From JAICYJ01 sp035695105 (GTDB taxonomy: Bacteria > Actinomycetota > Thermoleophilia > Gaiellales > JAICJC01), in contig DASSEV010000023.1 of the NCBI GenBank assembly GCA_035695105.1, positions 1 to 64,000 of the forward strand: DNA of 64,000 nt, written 5' to 3'. This document shows, one piece after another, positions 1 through 8,669 of this stretch. Position 1 is the stretch's first letter. Each line of letters opens with the position of its first letter. Position numbers and translations under genes: made by a program. The notes below the pieces were generated by a model. That model was not told the origin of the DNA. It made no database searches and saw only the letters and a list, made by a program, of their open reading frames with translations.

Positions 1-107
1 GTGAGCAGCAGGGCGTGCTGCGGTTCTTCGAGCTCGCCCACCTGGCCGGCGAGCTGGACGAGGTGCCCGAGCTGCGGTTCGTCGAGTTCGAGACGGCGGT
101 GACGTAG
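1..107 (+). CDS. mqnA: C-terminal tail of probable chorismate dehydratase MqnA (partial)
   Basis: An open frame enters from the left edge (first full codon at position 3) and stops with TAG at 105-107, directly before the mqnC start. The 34 visible residues are acidic and Leu/Glu rich (FFELAHLAGELDEVPELRF), resembling MqnA C-termini, and MqnA (first step of the futalosine route to menaquinone) often sits next to MqnC. Too little is visible to prove the family; the call rests mostly on context. Confidence 0.5.
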   Translation, partial: EQQGVLRFFELAHLAGELDEVPELRFVEFETAVT

Positions 108-1229
108 ATGGCGGTCGACGTCCAGACCTCGGCCTCCGCCGTCACCGACGTGCTCGACCGGGCGCTTGCCGGCGAGCGCATCACGGATGCCGATGCCGCG
201 ACGCTGCTGGAGTCCCGCGAGCTGGTGCGGATCGGGCGCGTCGCCAACGAGCTGCGCAACCGCAAAAACCCGGCCGACCAGGTCACGTTCGTCATCGACC
301 GGAACCTGAACTACACCAACATCTGCTACACGGACTGCAACTTCTGCGCCTTCTACCGCCGGCCGGGCGACACGCGGGAGGGCTACACGCTTCCACGGCC
401 CGTCATCTTCAAGAAGATCGAGGAGACGCTCGCGCTCGGCGGCACGGCGCTGCTGATGCAGGGCGGCCACAACCCCGAGCTCGGCATCGAGTGGTACGAG
501 GACCTGTTCCGTGAGATCAAGGCCCGCTACCCGATCCACCTGCATGCGCTCTCGCCGAGCGAGGTGCAGCACATCGCTCGCAAGGCGCGGCTGGCGCCGT
601 CGGAGACGCTCTCGCGCCTACGCGACGCCGGCCTCGACTCCCTGCCGGGCGGCGGCGCCGAGATCCTCGTCGACCGCGTGCGGCGGATCATCTCGCCCAC
701 CAAGACCACGTCCGACGAGTGGCTCGGCATCATGCGGGCGGCGCACCGCCTGGGCATGAGCACGACCGCGACGATGATGTGGGGCCACGTCGAGACGCTG
801 GACGAGCGGATCGAGCACCTGCGGCGCATCCGTGAGCTGCAGGACGAGATGCACGGCTTCCGCGCCTTCATCAGCTGGACGTTCCAGCCCGACAACACCG
901 AGCTGGCCCAGCAGGTGACCTGGTACCCGACCAGCTTCGACTACCTGCTGATGCAGGCGGTCAGCCGCATCTACCTCGACAACGTCGACCACATCCAGAG
1001 CTCCTGGGTGACCCAAGGGATGAAGGTCGGCCAGGTGGCGCTGTTCTACGGCGCCGACGACCTGGGCTCGATCATGATCGAGGAGAACGTCGTGTCCGCG
1101 GCGGGCACCACCTACCGCGCCGGCGTCGACGACTTCCTGCACACGATCCGCAACGCCGGCTTCCGCCCCTCGCAGCGGGACACGCTCTACCGCACGGTGC
1201 GCGACTACCCGCTCGCCGCGACGGCGTGA
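108..1229 (+). CDS. mqnC: Cyclic dehypoxanthinyl futalosine synthase MqnC (radical SAM)
   Basis: This 373-residue radical SAM enzyme catalyses a late ring-forming step of the futalosine pathway to menaquinone, turning dehypoxanthinyl futalosine into its cyclic form. The [4Fe-4S] ligands are visible as CxxxCxxC at C73, C77 and C80 (CYTDCNFCAFYRRPG), the motif context typical of MqnC. Length matches the family. ATG at 108 follows the upstream stop immediately, and the gene ends overlapping the next start, so it is part of a tight operon. Menaquinone is thus probably the respiratory quinone. Family assignment is firm; pathway completeness cannot be judged from the window. Confidence 0.95.
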   Translation: MAVDVQTSASAVTDVLDRALAGERITDADAATLLESRELVRIGRVANELRNRKNPADQVTFVIDRNLNYTNICYTDCNFCAFYRRPGDTREGYTLPRPVIFKKIEETLALGGTALLMQGGHNPELGIEWYEDLFREIKARYPIHLHALSPSEVQHIARKARLAPSETLSRLRDAGLDSLPGGGAEILVDRVRRIISPTKTTSDEWLGIMRAAHRLGMSTTATMMWGHVETLDERIEHLRRIRELQDEMHGFRAFISWTFQPDNTELAQQVTWYPTSFDYLLMQAVSRIYLDNVDHIQSSWVTQGMKVGQVALFYGADDLGSIMIEENVVSAAGTTYRAGVDDFLHTIRNAGFRPSQRDTLYRTVRDYPLAATA

Positions 1230-1630
1230 GGGCCTCCGCCTCCCGCTCGATCGTGGCTGCGCCTGAGGCGGTGTGGGCCGTCATCTCCGACCCGAAGCGG
1301 CACATCCGCACGCTCCCGCCGTCGGTCTCGGAGGCGCAGGTGCTCGAGTCGGGTGAGATCAGCTGCGTCATCTCGGCGATGGGCCGCAGCGAGCGGATGC
1401 GCGTCCGGCGCACGGTCATGGAGCCGCCGCGGCGGCTGGTCGAGGAGCGGGTGGACGGCACGCGCGCCGGGCGGACGGAGTTCGTGATCGAGCCGGAGGG
1501 GTCGGGCAGCCGCGTCACGCTCACCGCCGACGTCGACCTGCCGCGGCTGCTCAGCACCGTCGCGAAGGGCCCGGTGGAGCATGGCCTGCGGCAGCAGCTC
1601 GACGGCCTGGCGCGCGAGGCGACGGCGTGA
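1226..1630 (+). CDS. SRPBCC/START-like ligand-binding protein
   Basis: A 134-residue protein of the polyketide cyclase/SRPBCC type. It opens with the usual pattern of a beta strand followed by APEAVWAVISDPKRH, and ends with a long amphipathic helix containing GPVEHGLRQQLDGL. These small helix-grip proteins bind hydrophobic ligands or act as cyclases; the ligand is not predictable here. The GTG start overlaps the mqnC stop by 4 nt and the stop overlaps the next gene, so it is translationally coupled. A role near quinone metabolism would be guesswork from context. Confidence 0.8.
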   Translation: MRASASRSIVAAPEAVWAVISDPKRHIRTLPPSVSEAQVLESGEISCVISAMGRSERMRVRRTVMEPPRRLVEERVDGTRAGRTEFVIEPEGSGSRVTLTADVDLPRLLSTVAKGPVEHGLRQQLDGLAREATA

Positions 1631-2424
1631 CCGCGCGGCTGGGCTTCGGCTCGTTCGCCGAGCACTACGACCGCGTGCTCGTCCCCGCGATGTTCGCGCC
1701 GCTGGCCGATGCGGTGGCGGCCGCGGTCGAGGCGGCGCCGGGCGACCGGGTGCTCGACGTCGCGTGCGGGACCGGCGCGCTCACCCGCGTGCTGGCGCAG
1801 CGCGTTGCGCCCGGCGGCGAGGTGGTCGGCGTGGACGTGGCCGAGGGCATGCTGGAGGTGGCGCGCGCGCATGGCGGCGACGCGACCTACCTCCAGGGGT
1901 CGGCGGACGCGCTGCCGGTCGATGACGGGCGCTTCACGATCGTGACGTGCCAGCAGGGCCTGCAGTTCACCGATGACCCGTCTGCGGCGCTCCGGGGGTT
2001 CACGCGCGTGCTCGCTTCGGGAGGCAGGATCGCGGTTGCCTGCTGGACGGAGCTCGATCAGGACGCGGGGTTCCTCGCCCTCGCCGAGGCGGCGGACGAG
2101 CATCTCGGCCCGGACGCGGGGCGGATGGTGCGCGCGCCGTTCCGGCTCGCGGATCCCGCGGAGCTCCGGAGGCGGTTCGAAGCGGCCGGCATCGGCGATG
2201 TCGTGATCGAGATCGAGCGCGTCGTCGCGCGCGTCGCCGTGGCGCCGGGCGACTTCGCCGAGGCCGTGATGGCGGCCGGGCCGGCGGGCGCGGCCTACGC
2301 AGGCGCTGCGGCGGCCGTCCGCGAGGCGTTCGCGGCCGACGTTGCACGGCGGCTGCAGCCGCACGCTGATGGGAACGGCGTCTCGTTCGAGATGCCCTCG
2401 CTGATCGCGGTGGCGAGGGTCTAG
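1627..2424 (+). CDS. Class I SAM-dependent methyltransferase
   Basis: A 265-residue methyltransferase of the UbiE/Methyltransf_11 type. Motif I is clear (VLDVACGTGALTRVLAQ, about residues 39-55), followed by an acidic strand end (VVGVDVAEGML) and the post-I region. It uses S-adenosylmethionine; the acceptor is unknown. Its place downstream of mqnC makes a menaquinone-precursor methyltransferase (MenG) conceivable, but the characteristic MenG/UbiE signature segments are not obvious, so I leave the symbol blank. GTG start at 1627 overlaps the previous stop by 4 nt. Confidence 0.85.
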   Translation: MTARLGFGSFAEHYDRVLVPAMFAPLADAVAAAVEAAPGDRVLDVACGTGALTRVLAQRVAPGGEVVGVDVAEGMLEVARAHGGDATYLQGSADALPVDDGRFTIVTCQQGLQFTDDPSAALRGFTRVLASGGRIAVACWTELDQDAGFLALAEAADEHLGPDAGRMVRAPFRLADPAELRRRFEAAGIGDVVIEIERVVARVAVAPGDFAEAVMAAGPAGAAYAGAAAAVREAFAADVARRLQPHADGNGVSFEMPSLIAVARV

Positions 2425-2429
2425 CCGGA

Positions 2430-3023
2430 GTGCTCTCCTCCCTCGCGCACTGGGTGCAGGATCAGGTCGCCGCCCACGGGCTGTGGGCGGTGTTCTGGCT
2501 GATGGTGCTCGAGAGCGCCTGCATCCCCATCCCGAGCGAGGTGACGATGATCTACGCCGGGTACCTGGTGTCGCAGGGGGACCTGGTGTTCTGGCAGGCG
2601 GTGCTGGTGGGCGCGTTCGGCAACCTGGTCGGATCGTGGATCGCCTGGGGCGCCGGCGCCTACGGCGTCGATCCGGCGTTCCTGCGCAGCGAGCACCAGG
2701 CTCGCCGCGTCGAGCAGGCGCACCGCTGGTTCGAGCGCTACGGCACCCCGGTCGTGTTCTTCTCGCGCATGGTGCCGCTCGTGCGCACGTTCATCTCGCT
2801 GCCCGCCGGGATGGCACGGATGCCGCTCGGGCGCTTCTCGCTGCTGACCTTCCTCGGCTGCCTGCCGTGGTGCGTGCTGCTGGTCTGGATCGGCGACGCC
2901 GCGGGAGCGAACTGGGACACCTGGCACCACCGGATCGGGTATCTCGACTACCTGGTCGTGGCGCTCGCGCTGGCCGCCGGAGGCTGGTGGCTACTGCGAC
3001 GAAGACGGGAGCGCGCGACCTAG
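2430..3023 (+). CDS. DedA family membrane protein
   Basis: A 197-residue integral membrane protein of the DedA/SNARE-associated family, members of which are implicated in flipping undecaprenyl phosphate or phospholipids. The N-terminal ESACIPIPSEV segment and the central FFSRMVPLVRTFISLPAG motif with conserved Arg and Pro residues are diagnostic. Hydrophobic segments flank both, and the C-terminus ends in a basic RRRRER cluster. GTG start at 2430, 5 nt after the methyltransferase stop. A lipid-carrier role would fit the nearby polysaccharide genes, but that link is inference. Confidence 0.9.
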   Translation: MLSSLAHWVQDQVAAHGLWAVFWLMVLESACIPIPSEVTMIYAGYLVSQGDLVFWQAVLVGAFGNLVGSWIAWGAGAYGVDPAFLRSEHQARRVEQAHRWFERYGTPVVFFSRMVPLVRTFISLPAGMARMPLGRFSLLTFLGCLPWCVLLVWIGDAAGANWDTWHHRIGYLDYLVVALALAAGGWWLLRRRRERAT

Positions 3024-3035
3024 ACTGCCCGACTC

Positions 3036-4145
3036 GTGGCTGTACCCCTGATGGACATCCGCGGGCAGTACGAGCAGCTGCTGCCCGACATCAAGCGGCT
3101 GGTCGGCGAGGTGATCGACTCCGGACGCTTCATCCTCGGCCCGAACGTGCGGGCGCTCGAGGAGGAGGTGGCCGCGGCCGTCGGCTACGGGCACGCCGTG
3201 GCCGTTGCCAACGGCACCGACGCGATCGAGCTCGGCCTGCAGGCGCTCGGCATCGGGCCGGGCGACGAGGTCGTGACCACTGCCTACACGTTCTTCGCGA
3301 CCGCCGAGGCGGTCGCGCGCCGCGGCGCGACGCCGGTGTTCGCCGACATCGATCCCGTCACGCTCTGCCTCGACCCCGCCGCCGCGGAGGCCGCCATCAC
3401 CGATCGCACCCGGGCGGTCATGCCCGTGCACCTGTTCGGCCAGCCCGCCGACCTCGGCCCCTTCAGGGAGCTGGCCGACCGCCACGGCATCGCGCTGGTG
3501 GAGGACGCGGCCCAGGCATTCGGCGCGACGTACGAGGGGCATCGCATCGGCAGCTACGGGGACGTGGCGACGTTCTCGTTCTTCCCCACCAAGAACCTGC
3601 CGGCGATGGGTGACGGCGGGATGGCGATCGCGGCCAGCGAGGAGATCGCGGAGCGGCTGCGGATGCTGCGGTTCCACGGCTCGCGCGACAAGCGGTCGTT
3701 CGAGCACATCGGCGTCAACTCGCGCCTGGACGAGATGCAGGCGGCCATCCTACGGCGGTTCCTGCCGGAGGTCGACGCGTGGAACCATGCCCGCCGGAAC
3801 GCGGCCGCCCGCTACCGCGAGCTCGGCCTCGGCGAGCACGTCGTCCTGCCCGCCGAGCTGCCGGACAGGACGCACATCTACCATCTGTACGTCGTGCGGA
3901 CACCCCACCGGAGGCGCCTGCAGCAGACGCTCAAGGATGCGGGGATCGGCGCCGTCGTCTACTACGGCGAGCCGCTGCACCTGCAGCCCGTATTCGCCGG
4001 GCTCGGGTACGCCGAGGGCTCGCTGCCGGAGACGGAGGCGGCCGCACGCGAGGGGCTGGCCCTGCCGATGTTCCCGACGCTGACCGAGGCCCAGCAGGCC
4101 GAGGTGGTCAACGCGGTGCGCGGCGCGGCCCTGGCCGCCGCATAG
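3036..4145 (+). CDS. DegT/DnrJ/EryC1/StrS family sugar aminotransferase
   Basis: A 369-residue PLP enzyme of fold type I that normally transaminates keto-sugars on nucleotide carriers. Seen here: the N-terminal SGRFILGPNVRALE stretch, the VANGTDAIELGLQALGI cofactor region, EDAAQAFGA with the PLP-pyridine-binding Asp, and the Schiff-base lysine at about K186 in SFFPTKNL. Length is normal. GTG start at 3036 follows the DedA stop by 12 nt, and its stop overlaps the next start by one base. The sugar substrate cannot be read from the sequence; an amino sugar for a surface glycan is likely. Confidence 0.92.
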   Translation: MAVPLMDIRGQYEQLLPDIKRLVGEVIDSGRFILGPNVRALEEEVAAAVGYGHAVAVANGTDAIELGLQALGIGPGDEVVTTAYTFFATAEAVARRGATPVFADIDPVTLCLDPAAAEAAITDRTRAVMPVHLFGQPADLGPFRELADRHGIALVEDAAQAFGATYEGHRIGSYGDVATFSFFPTKNLPAMGDGGMAIAASEEIAERLRMLRFHGSRDKRSFEHIGVNSRLDEMQAAILRRFLPEVDAWNHARRNAAARYRELGLGEHVVLPAELPDRTHIYHLYVVRTPHRRRLQQTLKDAGIGAVVYYGEPLHLQPVFAGLGYAEGSLPETEAAAREGLALPMFPTLTEAQQAEVVNAVRGAALAAA

Positions 4146-5167
4146 TGCGCGTCTGGATCGACCTCACCAACTCGCCGCACGTCCCCATCTTCGCCCCGCT
4201 GATCCGGCGCATGCAGGGCCGCGGGTGGGAGGTGTCCGTGACCGCGCGTGCCTTCGCCCAGACGATCGCTCTGCTCGAGCTGCACGGCATCGAGCACACG
4301 GTGATCGGACACCACGGCGGAGGCTCGCGGCTGGGCAAGGCGGAGGCCGCCGCCGGCCGGGTGGCGGCGATGACCCGCTTCGGCCGTCGCGGCCGGTTCG
4401 ACGCGGCGCTCGCCCACGGATCGACCGACCTGCCGATGGCCTGCCGCGTGCTGCGCATCCCGAACACCACCATGTTCGACTACGAGTACGCCGCGCTGCA
4501 GCACGGCCTCAACTGCCGGCTGGCCAACCGGGTGCTGATCCCCGACGCGATCCCCCCGCAGCGGGTCGCGCGCTACGGGGCGAAGCCGCCGAAGCTCGTC
4601 ACCTACCCGGGGCTGAAGGAGGAGTACTACCTGGCCGACTTCGAGCCGGATCCGGCGGTGCCCGGCTCGCTCGGGCTGGACGGCTCACGCATCGGGCTGG
4701 TGCTGCGGCCGCCGGCGGACGTCGCCCTCTATCACCGGTTCGAGAACCCGCTGTTCGACCGCCTGCTGGAGGCGCTCGCCTCCCGCGATGACGTCAGGGC
4801 GGTCGTGCTGCCGCGCACGCCTCCGCAGGCCGACCGCATCCGCGCGATGGCGCTCCCATCGCTGGTCGTGCCGGACCACGCCGTCGACGGCCAGAGCCTG
4901 GTGGCCGGCGCCGATCTGGTGATCAGCGCGGGCGGCACGATGAACCGGGAAGCCGTCGTGCTGGGCACCCCGGTCTACACGACGTTCGCCGGCCGCCTTG
5001 GCGGAGTGGACGAGCGGCTGATCGCCGAGGGCCGCCTGCGGCCGCTGGAGCGTCTCGACGACCTCGTGATCGAGCGGCGGCCGGCCGGCGCCTCCGAACG
5101 GCTGCGCCGTGACCCCGAGCGGCTGATCGACCTGGCGCTGGGCGGGCTGGCTCGCGGGAATCGCTGA
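4145..5167 (+). CDS. DUF354 family protein (glycosyltransferase-like fold)
   Basis: A 340-residue protein starting GTG at 4145 (VRVWIDLTNSPHV), the typical N-terminus of the DUF354 family. A C-terminal glycine-rich segment (ADLVISAGGTMNREAVVLGTP) resembles the nucleotide-sugar-binding part of GT-B and UDP-GlcNAc 2-epimerase-like proteins. Function is not established for the family, though members commonly lie in surface-polysaccharide clusters. The start codon shares one base with the aminotransferase stop, so the two are coupled and probably act on the same glycan. Confidence 0.85.
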   Translation: MRVWIDLTNSPHVPIFAPLIRRMQGRGWEVSVTARAFAQTIALLELHGIEHTVIGHHGGGSRLGKAEAAAGRVAAMTRFGRRGRFDAALAHGSTDLPMACRVLRIPNTTMFDYEYAALQHGLNCRLANRVLIPDAIPPQRVARYGAKPPKLVTYPGLKEEYYLADFEPDPAVPGSLGLDGSRIGLVLRPPADVALYHRFENPLFDRLLEALASRDDVRAVVLPRTPPQADRIRAMALPSLVVPDHAVDGQSLVAGADLVISAGGTMNREAVVLGTPVYTTFAGRLGGVDERLIAEGRLRPLERLDDLVIERRPAGASERLRRDPERLIDLALGGLARGNR

Positions 5168-5197
5168 TACCGGAGCCGATTCGGATAAGATCCACTT

Positions 5198-6112
5198 ATG
5201 GATCTGCGCCAGCTGCGAACGCTCACGGAGGTGGCCGACCGTGGCTCGTTCTCCGCGGCGGCGGAGGCGCTCGGCGTCAGCCAGCCCGCGGTCAGCCAGC
5301 AGATCCGCGCGCTCGAGCGTGACGCCGGAGGGCGGCTGCTCGACCGGCGCGGCCGTACCGTCGCGCTGACCGAGCGGGGAGCGCTGGTGTTGCGCCACGC
5401 GCGCCGCATGCTCGCGCTGTCGGAGGAGTTCCAGCGCGATCTCGAGTCGGGCGGCGGACAGCTTGCGGGCCAGCTGGTGGTGGGGTCGAGCACGGGACTG
5501 GGCGAGCACGTGCTCCCGCTCCTGCTCGGCGGCTTCCGGGCGGAGCACCCGGCCGTGACCGTCTCCCTGCGTATCGAGGCGACCTCGACCGTGATCGACC
5601 GGGTGCTTCGCCGCGAGCTCGAGCTGGGCGTCGTCGGCGCCGTGCGGCCGCACCGGGCGCTGGTATACGAGCCGTTCCTGCGTGACCGGGTGATCCTGGC
5701 CGTGCCAGGCGGCCACAGGTTCGCGGGACGTACCGTCGAGCTGGCGGAGCTCGTGCGCGAGCCGCTGATCCTGATGCAGGCCGGGGCCGGGGTGCGCACC
5801 GTGATCGAGGAGGAGCTGCGGCGCGCCGGCGTGCGGCATCGCGACCTGAACGTCGCCATGGAGATGGGGCTGCAGGAGTCGGCGAAGGCGGCCGTCGAGG
5901 CCGGCTACGGGGTCAGCTTCCTCTCGGAGCTCGCCGTCGAGCGGGAGCTGCGGCTGGGCACGCTCGCCACCGCCGAAGTGGCGGGCCTCGAGGTATCACG
6001 CGACTTCTCGGCCGTACGCCCGGCCGGCCATGAGCCGAGCCGCCTGGTGGCGGCGTTCATGGCATGGTCGCGGCGGCGGCTCGATGCCGGCGCCGGCGGG
6101 GCGGCCCCCTAG
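5198..6112 (+). CDS. LysR family transcriptional regulator
   Basis: A 304-residue LysR-type regulator: an N-terminal winged helix-turn-helix (MDLRQLRTLTEVADRGSFS through VSQPAVSQQIRALE, residues 1-45), then a periplasmic-binding-protein-like effector domain from about residue 90. ATG at 5198 lies 30 nt after the DUF354 stop, so it may be read through from that operon or have its own promoter. The target and effector are unknown. I considered CysB or a sulfur regulator, but nothing in the sequence supports it and the sulfur genes are 15 kb away. Confidence 0.92.
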   Translation: MDLRQLRTLTEVADRGSFSAAAEALGVSQPAVSQQIRALERDAGGRLLDRRGRTVALTERGALVLRHARRMLALSEEFQRDLESGGGQLAGQLVVGSSTGLGEHVLPLLLGGFRAEHPAVTVSLRIEATSTVIDRVLRRELELGVVGAVRPHRALVYEPFLRDRVILAVPGGHRFAGRTVELAELVREPLILMQAGAGVRTVIEEELRRAGVRHRDLNVAMEMGLQESAKAAVEAGYGVSFLSELAVERELRLGTLATAEVAGLEVSRDFSAVRPAGHEPSRLVAAFMAWSRRRLDAGAGGAAP

Positions 6113-6143
6113 GGGGACCGCCCGCGCCTCGTTCACATCCCGG

Positions 6144-6317
6144 TCAGGCGGCGTCCCGGAGGTCGCCGTCGCGGCCACCGTGCCGGGCAGCGTCGTCGCC
6201 TCGGAAATACCAGGCCAGCAGACGCTGGATCTCGACGGGGTCCCCATCGGGCCCGTCCTCGTCCTGCGTCAGTCGCGGTGCGACCACGCGCACCGGCGGA
6301 TACTCGGAGTTGCTCAT
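6144..6317 (-). CDS. Small acidic hypothetical protein (57 aa)
   Basis: A short minus-strand frame with ATG at 6317 and TGA at 6144 encodes 57 residues beginning MSNSEYPPVRVVAPRLTQDE. The composition looks protein-like rather than random: an acidic centre (DEDGPDGDP) and a helix containing EIQRLLAWYFRG. No family recognised. It is the only candidate gene between the LysR gene and the Wzz-like operon, and it points the same way as that operon, about 100 nt downstream of it. No strong ribosome-binding site is visible. It could be spurious. Confidence 0.4.
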   Translation of the reverse strand: MSNSEYPPVRVVAPRLTQDEDGPDGDPVEIQRLLAWYFRGDDAARHGGRDGDLRDAA

Positions 6318-6418
6318 CGCGCTGTGAACCCCCAGGCGATCGTGGACGATCTCTCACCGAGAAGATCGGATCCGGACTCCCCGGCCCGTATCCCCCGTCT
6401 CGGTGCCGCCGCCGGTGG

Positions 6419-6691
6419 CTAAGGGGATCCCGGTTCCCCCGTCCAGCTGTCCAGCTCCTGCCAGTAGCTGTGGCTGAGCGCGTCGGCCAGGCGGGGATCG
6501 GTGTGCGCGCCGTAGAAGACGTTGCGCTGGGTGTCGGCGCAGACCTCGACCTCGGACAGACGCAGATCCGGGGGAAGCGCCATCACGATGTCGGCCGCGA
6601 GCTGCAGCTCGTCCGCGGTGTAGTGCTTGAAGTGCAGGTCGGGCGCCCGGTCGAGCAGCTCCGGCCAGTCGGGGCAGGAGCGGGTGCTCAT
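6419..6691 (-). CDS. Small hypothetical protein downstream of Wzz-like gene
   Basis: A 90-residue soluble protein (MSTRSCPDWPELLDRAPDLH at its start), acidic, with a predicted helix-rich middle (TADELQLAADIVMALP). No family recognised. The ATG at 6691 overlaps the stop of the Wzz-like gene by 4 nt, so translation is almost certainly coupled, which argues that it is real and may act with the chain-length protein. No membrane segment or signal peptide. Confidence 0.65.
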   Translation of the reverse strand: MSTRSCPDWPELLDRAPDLHFKHYTADELQLAADIVMALPPDLRLSEVEVCADTQRNVFYGAHTDPRLADALSHSYWQELDSWTGEPGSP

Positions 6692-7590
6692 GCGGTGGCG
6701 TTCCCGCGGCGTCCACGCCGGCGGAACGCGTCCCACAGCAGCGCCAGGATGACTCCGACGATGAGGCCGGCGAACACGGCCACGATCAGCGAGCTCTTGC
6801 GGTTGGATGCGGTCACCTGTCCGCCCGAGGGCTGCTGCACGAAGCCGGCCGATTCGACGTTCTGTGCGCTCGACTGGAAGATCTCGTTCTGCGTCATCTG
6901 GTAGGAGATCTGGTCGATCCGATCGCCCGTGTCCGAGATGGTCGCGAGCAGCGACCCGGTCAGCGTGGCCTTGTCGGTGCTGGAGGCGCTCGACCTGCCG
7001 ATCGCCTTCAGCTGGGCCTGCGCCTGCTTCAGCACCGCCTCGAGGCTGGTGACGGTGGCCTGGTCGGTGGCGATCTGCTTCGACAGCATGTCGGCCTTCG
7101 CCTGCTGGTAGCGGTTGGCCCAGGTGATCAGCGAGTTGCCCAGCGAGGACACGGCGGCGACCGAGGCCTTTCGGCCCCACGGGCCCTGCACCGTGATCTG
7201 GACGTTCGGCGAGCCGCCGGTGGTCTTCGTCGTGCTGTTCTGGAGGGCGAGCACGCTGAGGTGCTTGCGCAGGGCGGCGCCGGACTTGATGCCGCCCGCC
7301 TGCGCGGCCTTGTCCAGCACGGAGCCGGTGTGGAGGTAGGCCTGAGCGGTGGTCGGGTTGGTGAGCGCGGTCGTGGTCAGCGTCTGGCCGCCGGCCGGCG
7401 TCAGCGGCGTTCCCAGGAACACGGTGGCCTGCCCCTGCGACTGCTTCCCGGTGCCGACGGTGTGGAGGACGACCAGCAGCACCGCCGCGACGACGGCGAT
7501 GACGACCACATACCAGTTGCGGATGACCCGCTCGGCGTATTCCGAGATGCGTACCTCGGAAGATCCTTCCGAGCTGAGGTTCTGGGACAC
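6688..7590 (-). CDS. Wzz/chain-length-determinant-like membrane protein
   Basis: A protein of about 300 residues with the architecture of polysaccharide co-polymerases. An N-terminal transmembrane helix lies near residues 25-42 (VVVIAVVAAVLLVVLHTVG), followed by a long extracytoplasmic part with coiled-coil-like KADMLSKQIATDQATVTSLE, and a second transmembrane helix near the C-terminus (VAVFAGLIVGVILALLWDAF) with a basic tail. There is no cytoplasmic kinase domain. I chose GTG at 7590 because a longer frame from 7671 would run over the divergent GHMP kinase start. Likely role: chain-length control or export of the surface glycan. Confidence 0.8.
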   Translation of the reverse strand: MSQNLSSEGSSEVRISEYAERVIRNWYVVVIAVVAAVLLVVLHTVGTGKQSQGQATVFLGTPLTPAGGQTLTTTALTNPTTAQAYLHTGSVLDKAAQAGGIKSGAALRKHLSVLALQNSTTKTTGGSPNVQITVQGPWGRKASVAAVSSLGNSLITWANRYQQAKADMLSKQIATDQATVTSLEAVLKQAQAQLKAIGRSSASSTDKATLTGSLLATISDTGDRIDQISYQMTQNEIFQSSAQNVESAGFVQQPSGGQVTASNRKSSLIVAVFAGLIVGVILALLWDAFRRRGRRGNATA

Positions 7591-7649
7591 GGCGCCGAAG
7601 TCTACCGATAGGCTGCGTCGCGTCCGCCGATGGATCGTTGCAATTTCCA

Positions 7650-8669
7650 ATGAACGTCCGAGCCCGCGCACCGCTTCGCATCAGCTTCGCCGGGGGCGGC
7701 ACCGACGTCCCACCCTTTCCCGAGCGGGAGGGAGGGCTCGTCCTCAACGCCACCATCGACCGCTACGCCTACGGGCTGCTGCGGCCGCGGCGCGATCGCC
7801 AGGTGCGGATCGAGTCCGCGGATTTCGGCCTGTCGGTCAACTACCAGGTGGACGAGGCGCCGATCTTCGACGGGCGGCTCGACCTGGTGAAGGCGGCGAT
7901 CCGGCGGCTGGGAGACCCGAGTGCGCCGGGGTACGACATCTTCCTGCACACGAACGCTCCGCCCGGATCGGGGCTTGGGTCGAGCTCGACCGTGATGGTG
8001 ACGCTGATCGGGCTGCTCAAGGATCACCACAACCTGGCGCTCACCGACTACGAGATCGCGCAGCTGTCGCATCACATCGAGCGGGTGGACATGGGCATGC
8101 TGGGCGGGATGCAGGATCAGTACGCGGCCACCTTCGGCGGGTTCAACTTCATCGAGTTCGGGGCGGATCACGTGATCGTGAACCCGCTGCGCGTGAGCTC
8201 GGAGGTGGTGAACGAGCTCGAGCACAACATGTTGCTCTGCTACACGGGGGCGACGAGGCGGTCGGACGGGGTGATCGAGGATCAGACCGCGCGCTACGAG
8301 GGCGGCGAGGCGGGCACGCTGGCGGCGCTGCGCGGTCAGAAGCAGCTGGCCGTGGAAATGAAGAACGCGCTCGTTCGGCGCCGGCCGCGGGAGTTCGGTG
8401 ACCTGCTGCACGAGGCGTGGAAGCAGAAGAAGCGGATGTCGCCCAAGATCAGCACGGAGTTCATCGACACGGCGTACGCCGAGGCCCGGCGCGCCGGTGC
8501 GCTCGGCGGCAAGGTGACGGGTGCGGGCGGCGGCGGGTACATGCTCTTCTACTGCGAGTTCCAGAAGAAGCACCGTGTGGCTGAGGCGCTGTCGCGGCTC
8601 GGCGGCGAGGTCACCGAGTTCGCGTTCGAGGCGGACGGGCTGACCACCTGGAGCATCGACGATGGATGA
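7650..8669 (+). CDS. GHMP family sugar kinase, HddA-like (D-glycero-alpha-D-manno-heptose 7-phosphate kinase)
   Basis: A 339-residue GHMP kinase. The N-terminal RAPLRISFAGGGTDVPPF and the ATP-binding PPGSGLGSSSTVMV (around residues 108-121) are clear, and the C-terminal GKVTGAGGGGYMLFYC is the third GHMP motif. This pattern is typical of HddA and fucose-kinase-type enzymes. It overlaps gmhA by 8 nt, and gmhA overlaps gmhB by 4 nt; that context favours phosphorylation of heptose 7-phosphate to the 1,7-bisphosphate. An ATG at 7638 is also in frame, but the ATG at 7650 begins at the conserved domain edge. Confidence 0.88.
   Translation: MNVRARAPLRISFAGGGTDVPPFPEREGGLVLNATIDRYAYGLLRPRRDRQVRIESADFGLSVNYQVDEAPIFDGRLDLVKAAIRRLGDPSAPGYDIFLHTNAPPGSGLGSSSTVMVTLIGLLKDHHNLALTDYEIAQLSHHIERVDMGMLGGMQDQYAATFGGFNFIEFGADHVIVNPLRVSSEVVNELEHNMLLCYTGATRRSDGVIEDQTARYEGGEAGTLAALRGQKQLAVEMKNALVRRRPREFGDLLHEAWKQKKRMSPKISTEFIDTAYAEARRAGALGGKVTGAGGGGYMLFYCEFQKKHRVAEALSRLGGEVTEFAFEADGLTTWSIDDG

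Noticed and set aside
1072..2364. Long antisense frame of about 430 codons opposite mqnC and its neighbours
   Set aside because: High-GC DNA gives long antisense frames; its translation is Arg/Gly/His rich with no domain, and the plus-strand genes are clear.
5198..6112. LysR gene as CysB, controlling the sulfur operon
   Set aside because: No sequence feature distinguishes it as CysB, and it is 15 kb away beside unrelated genes.
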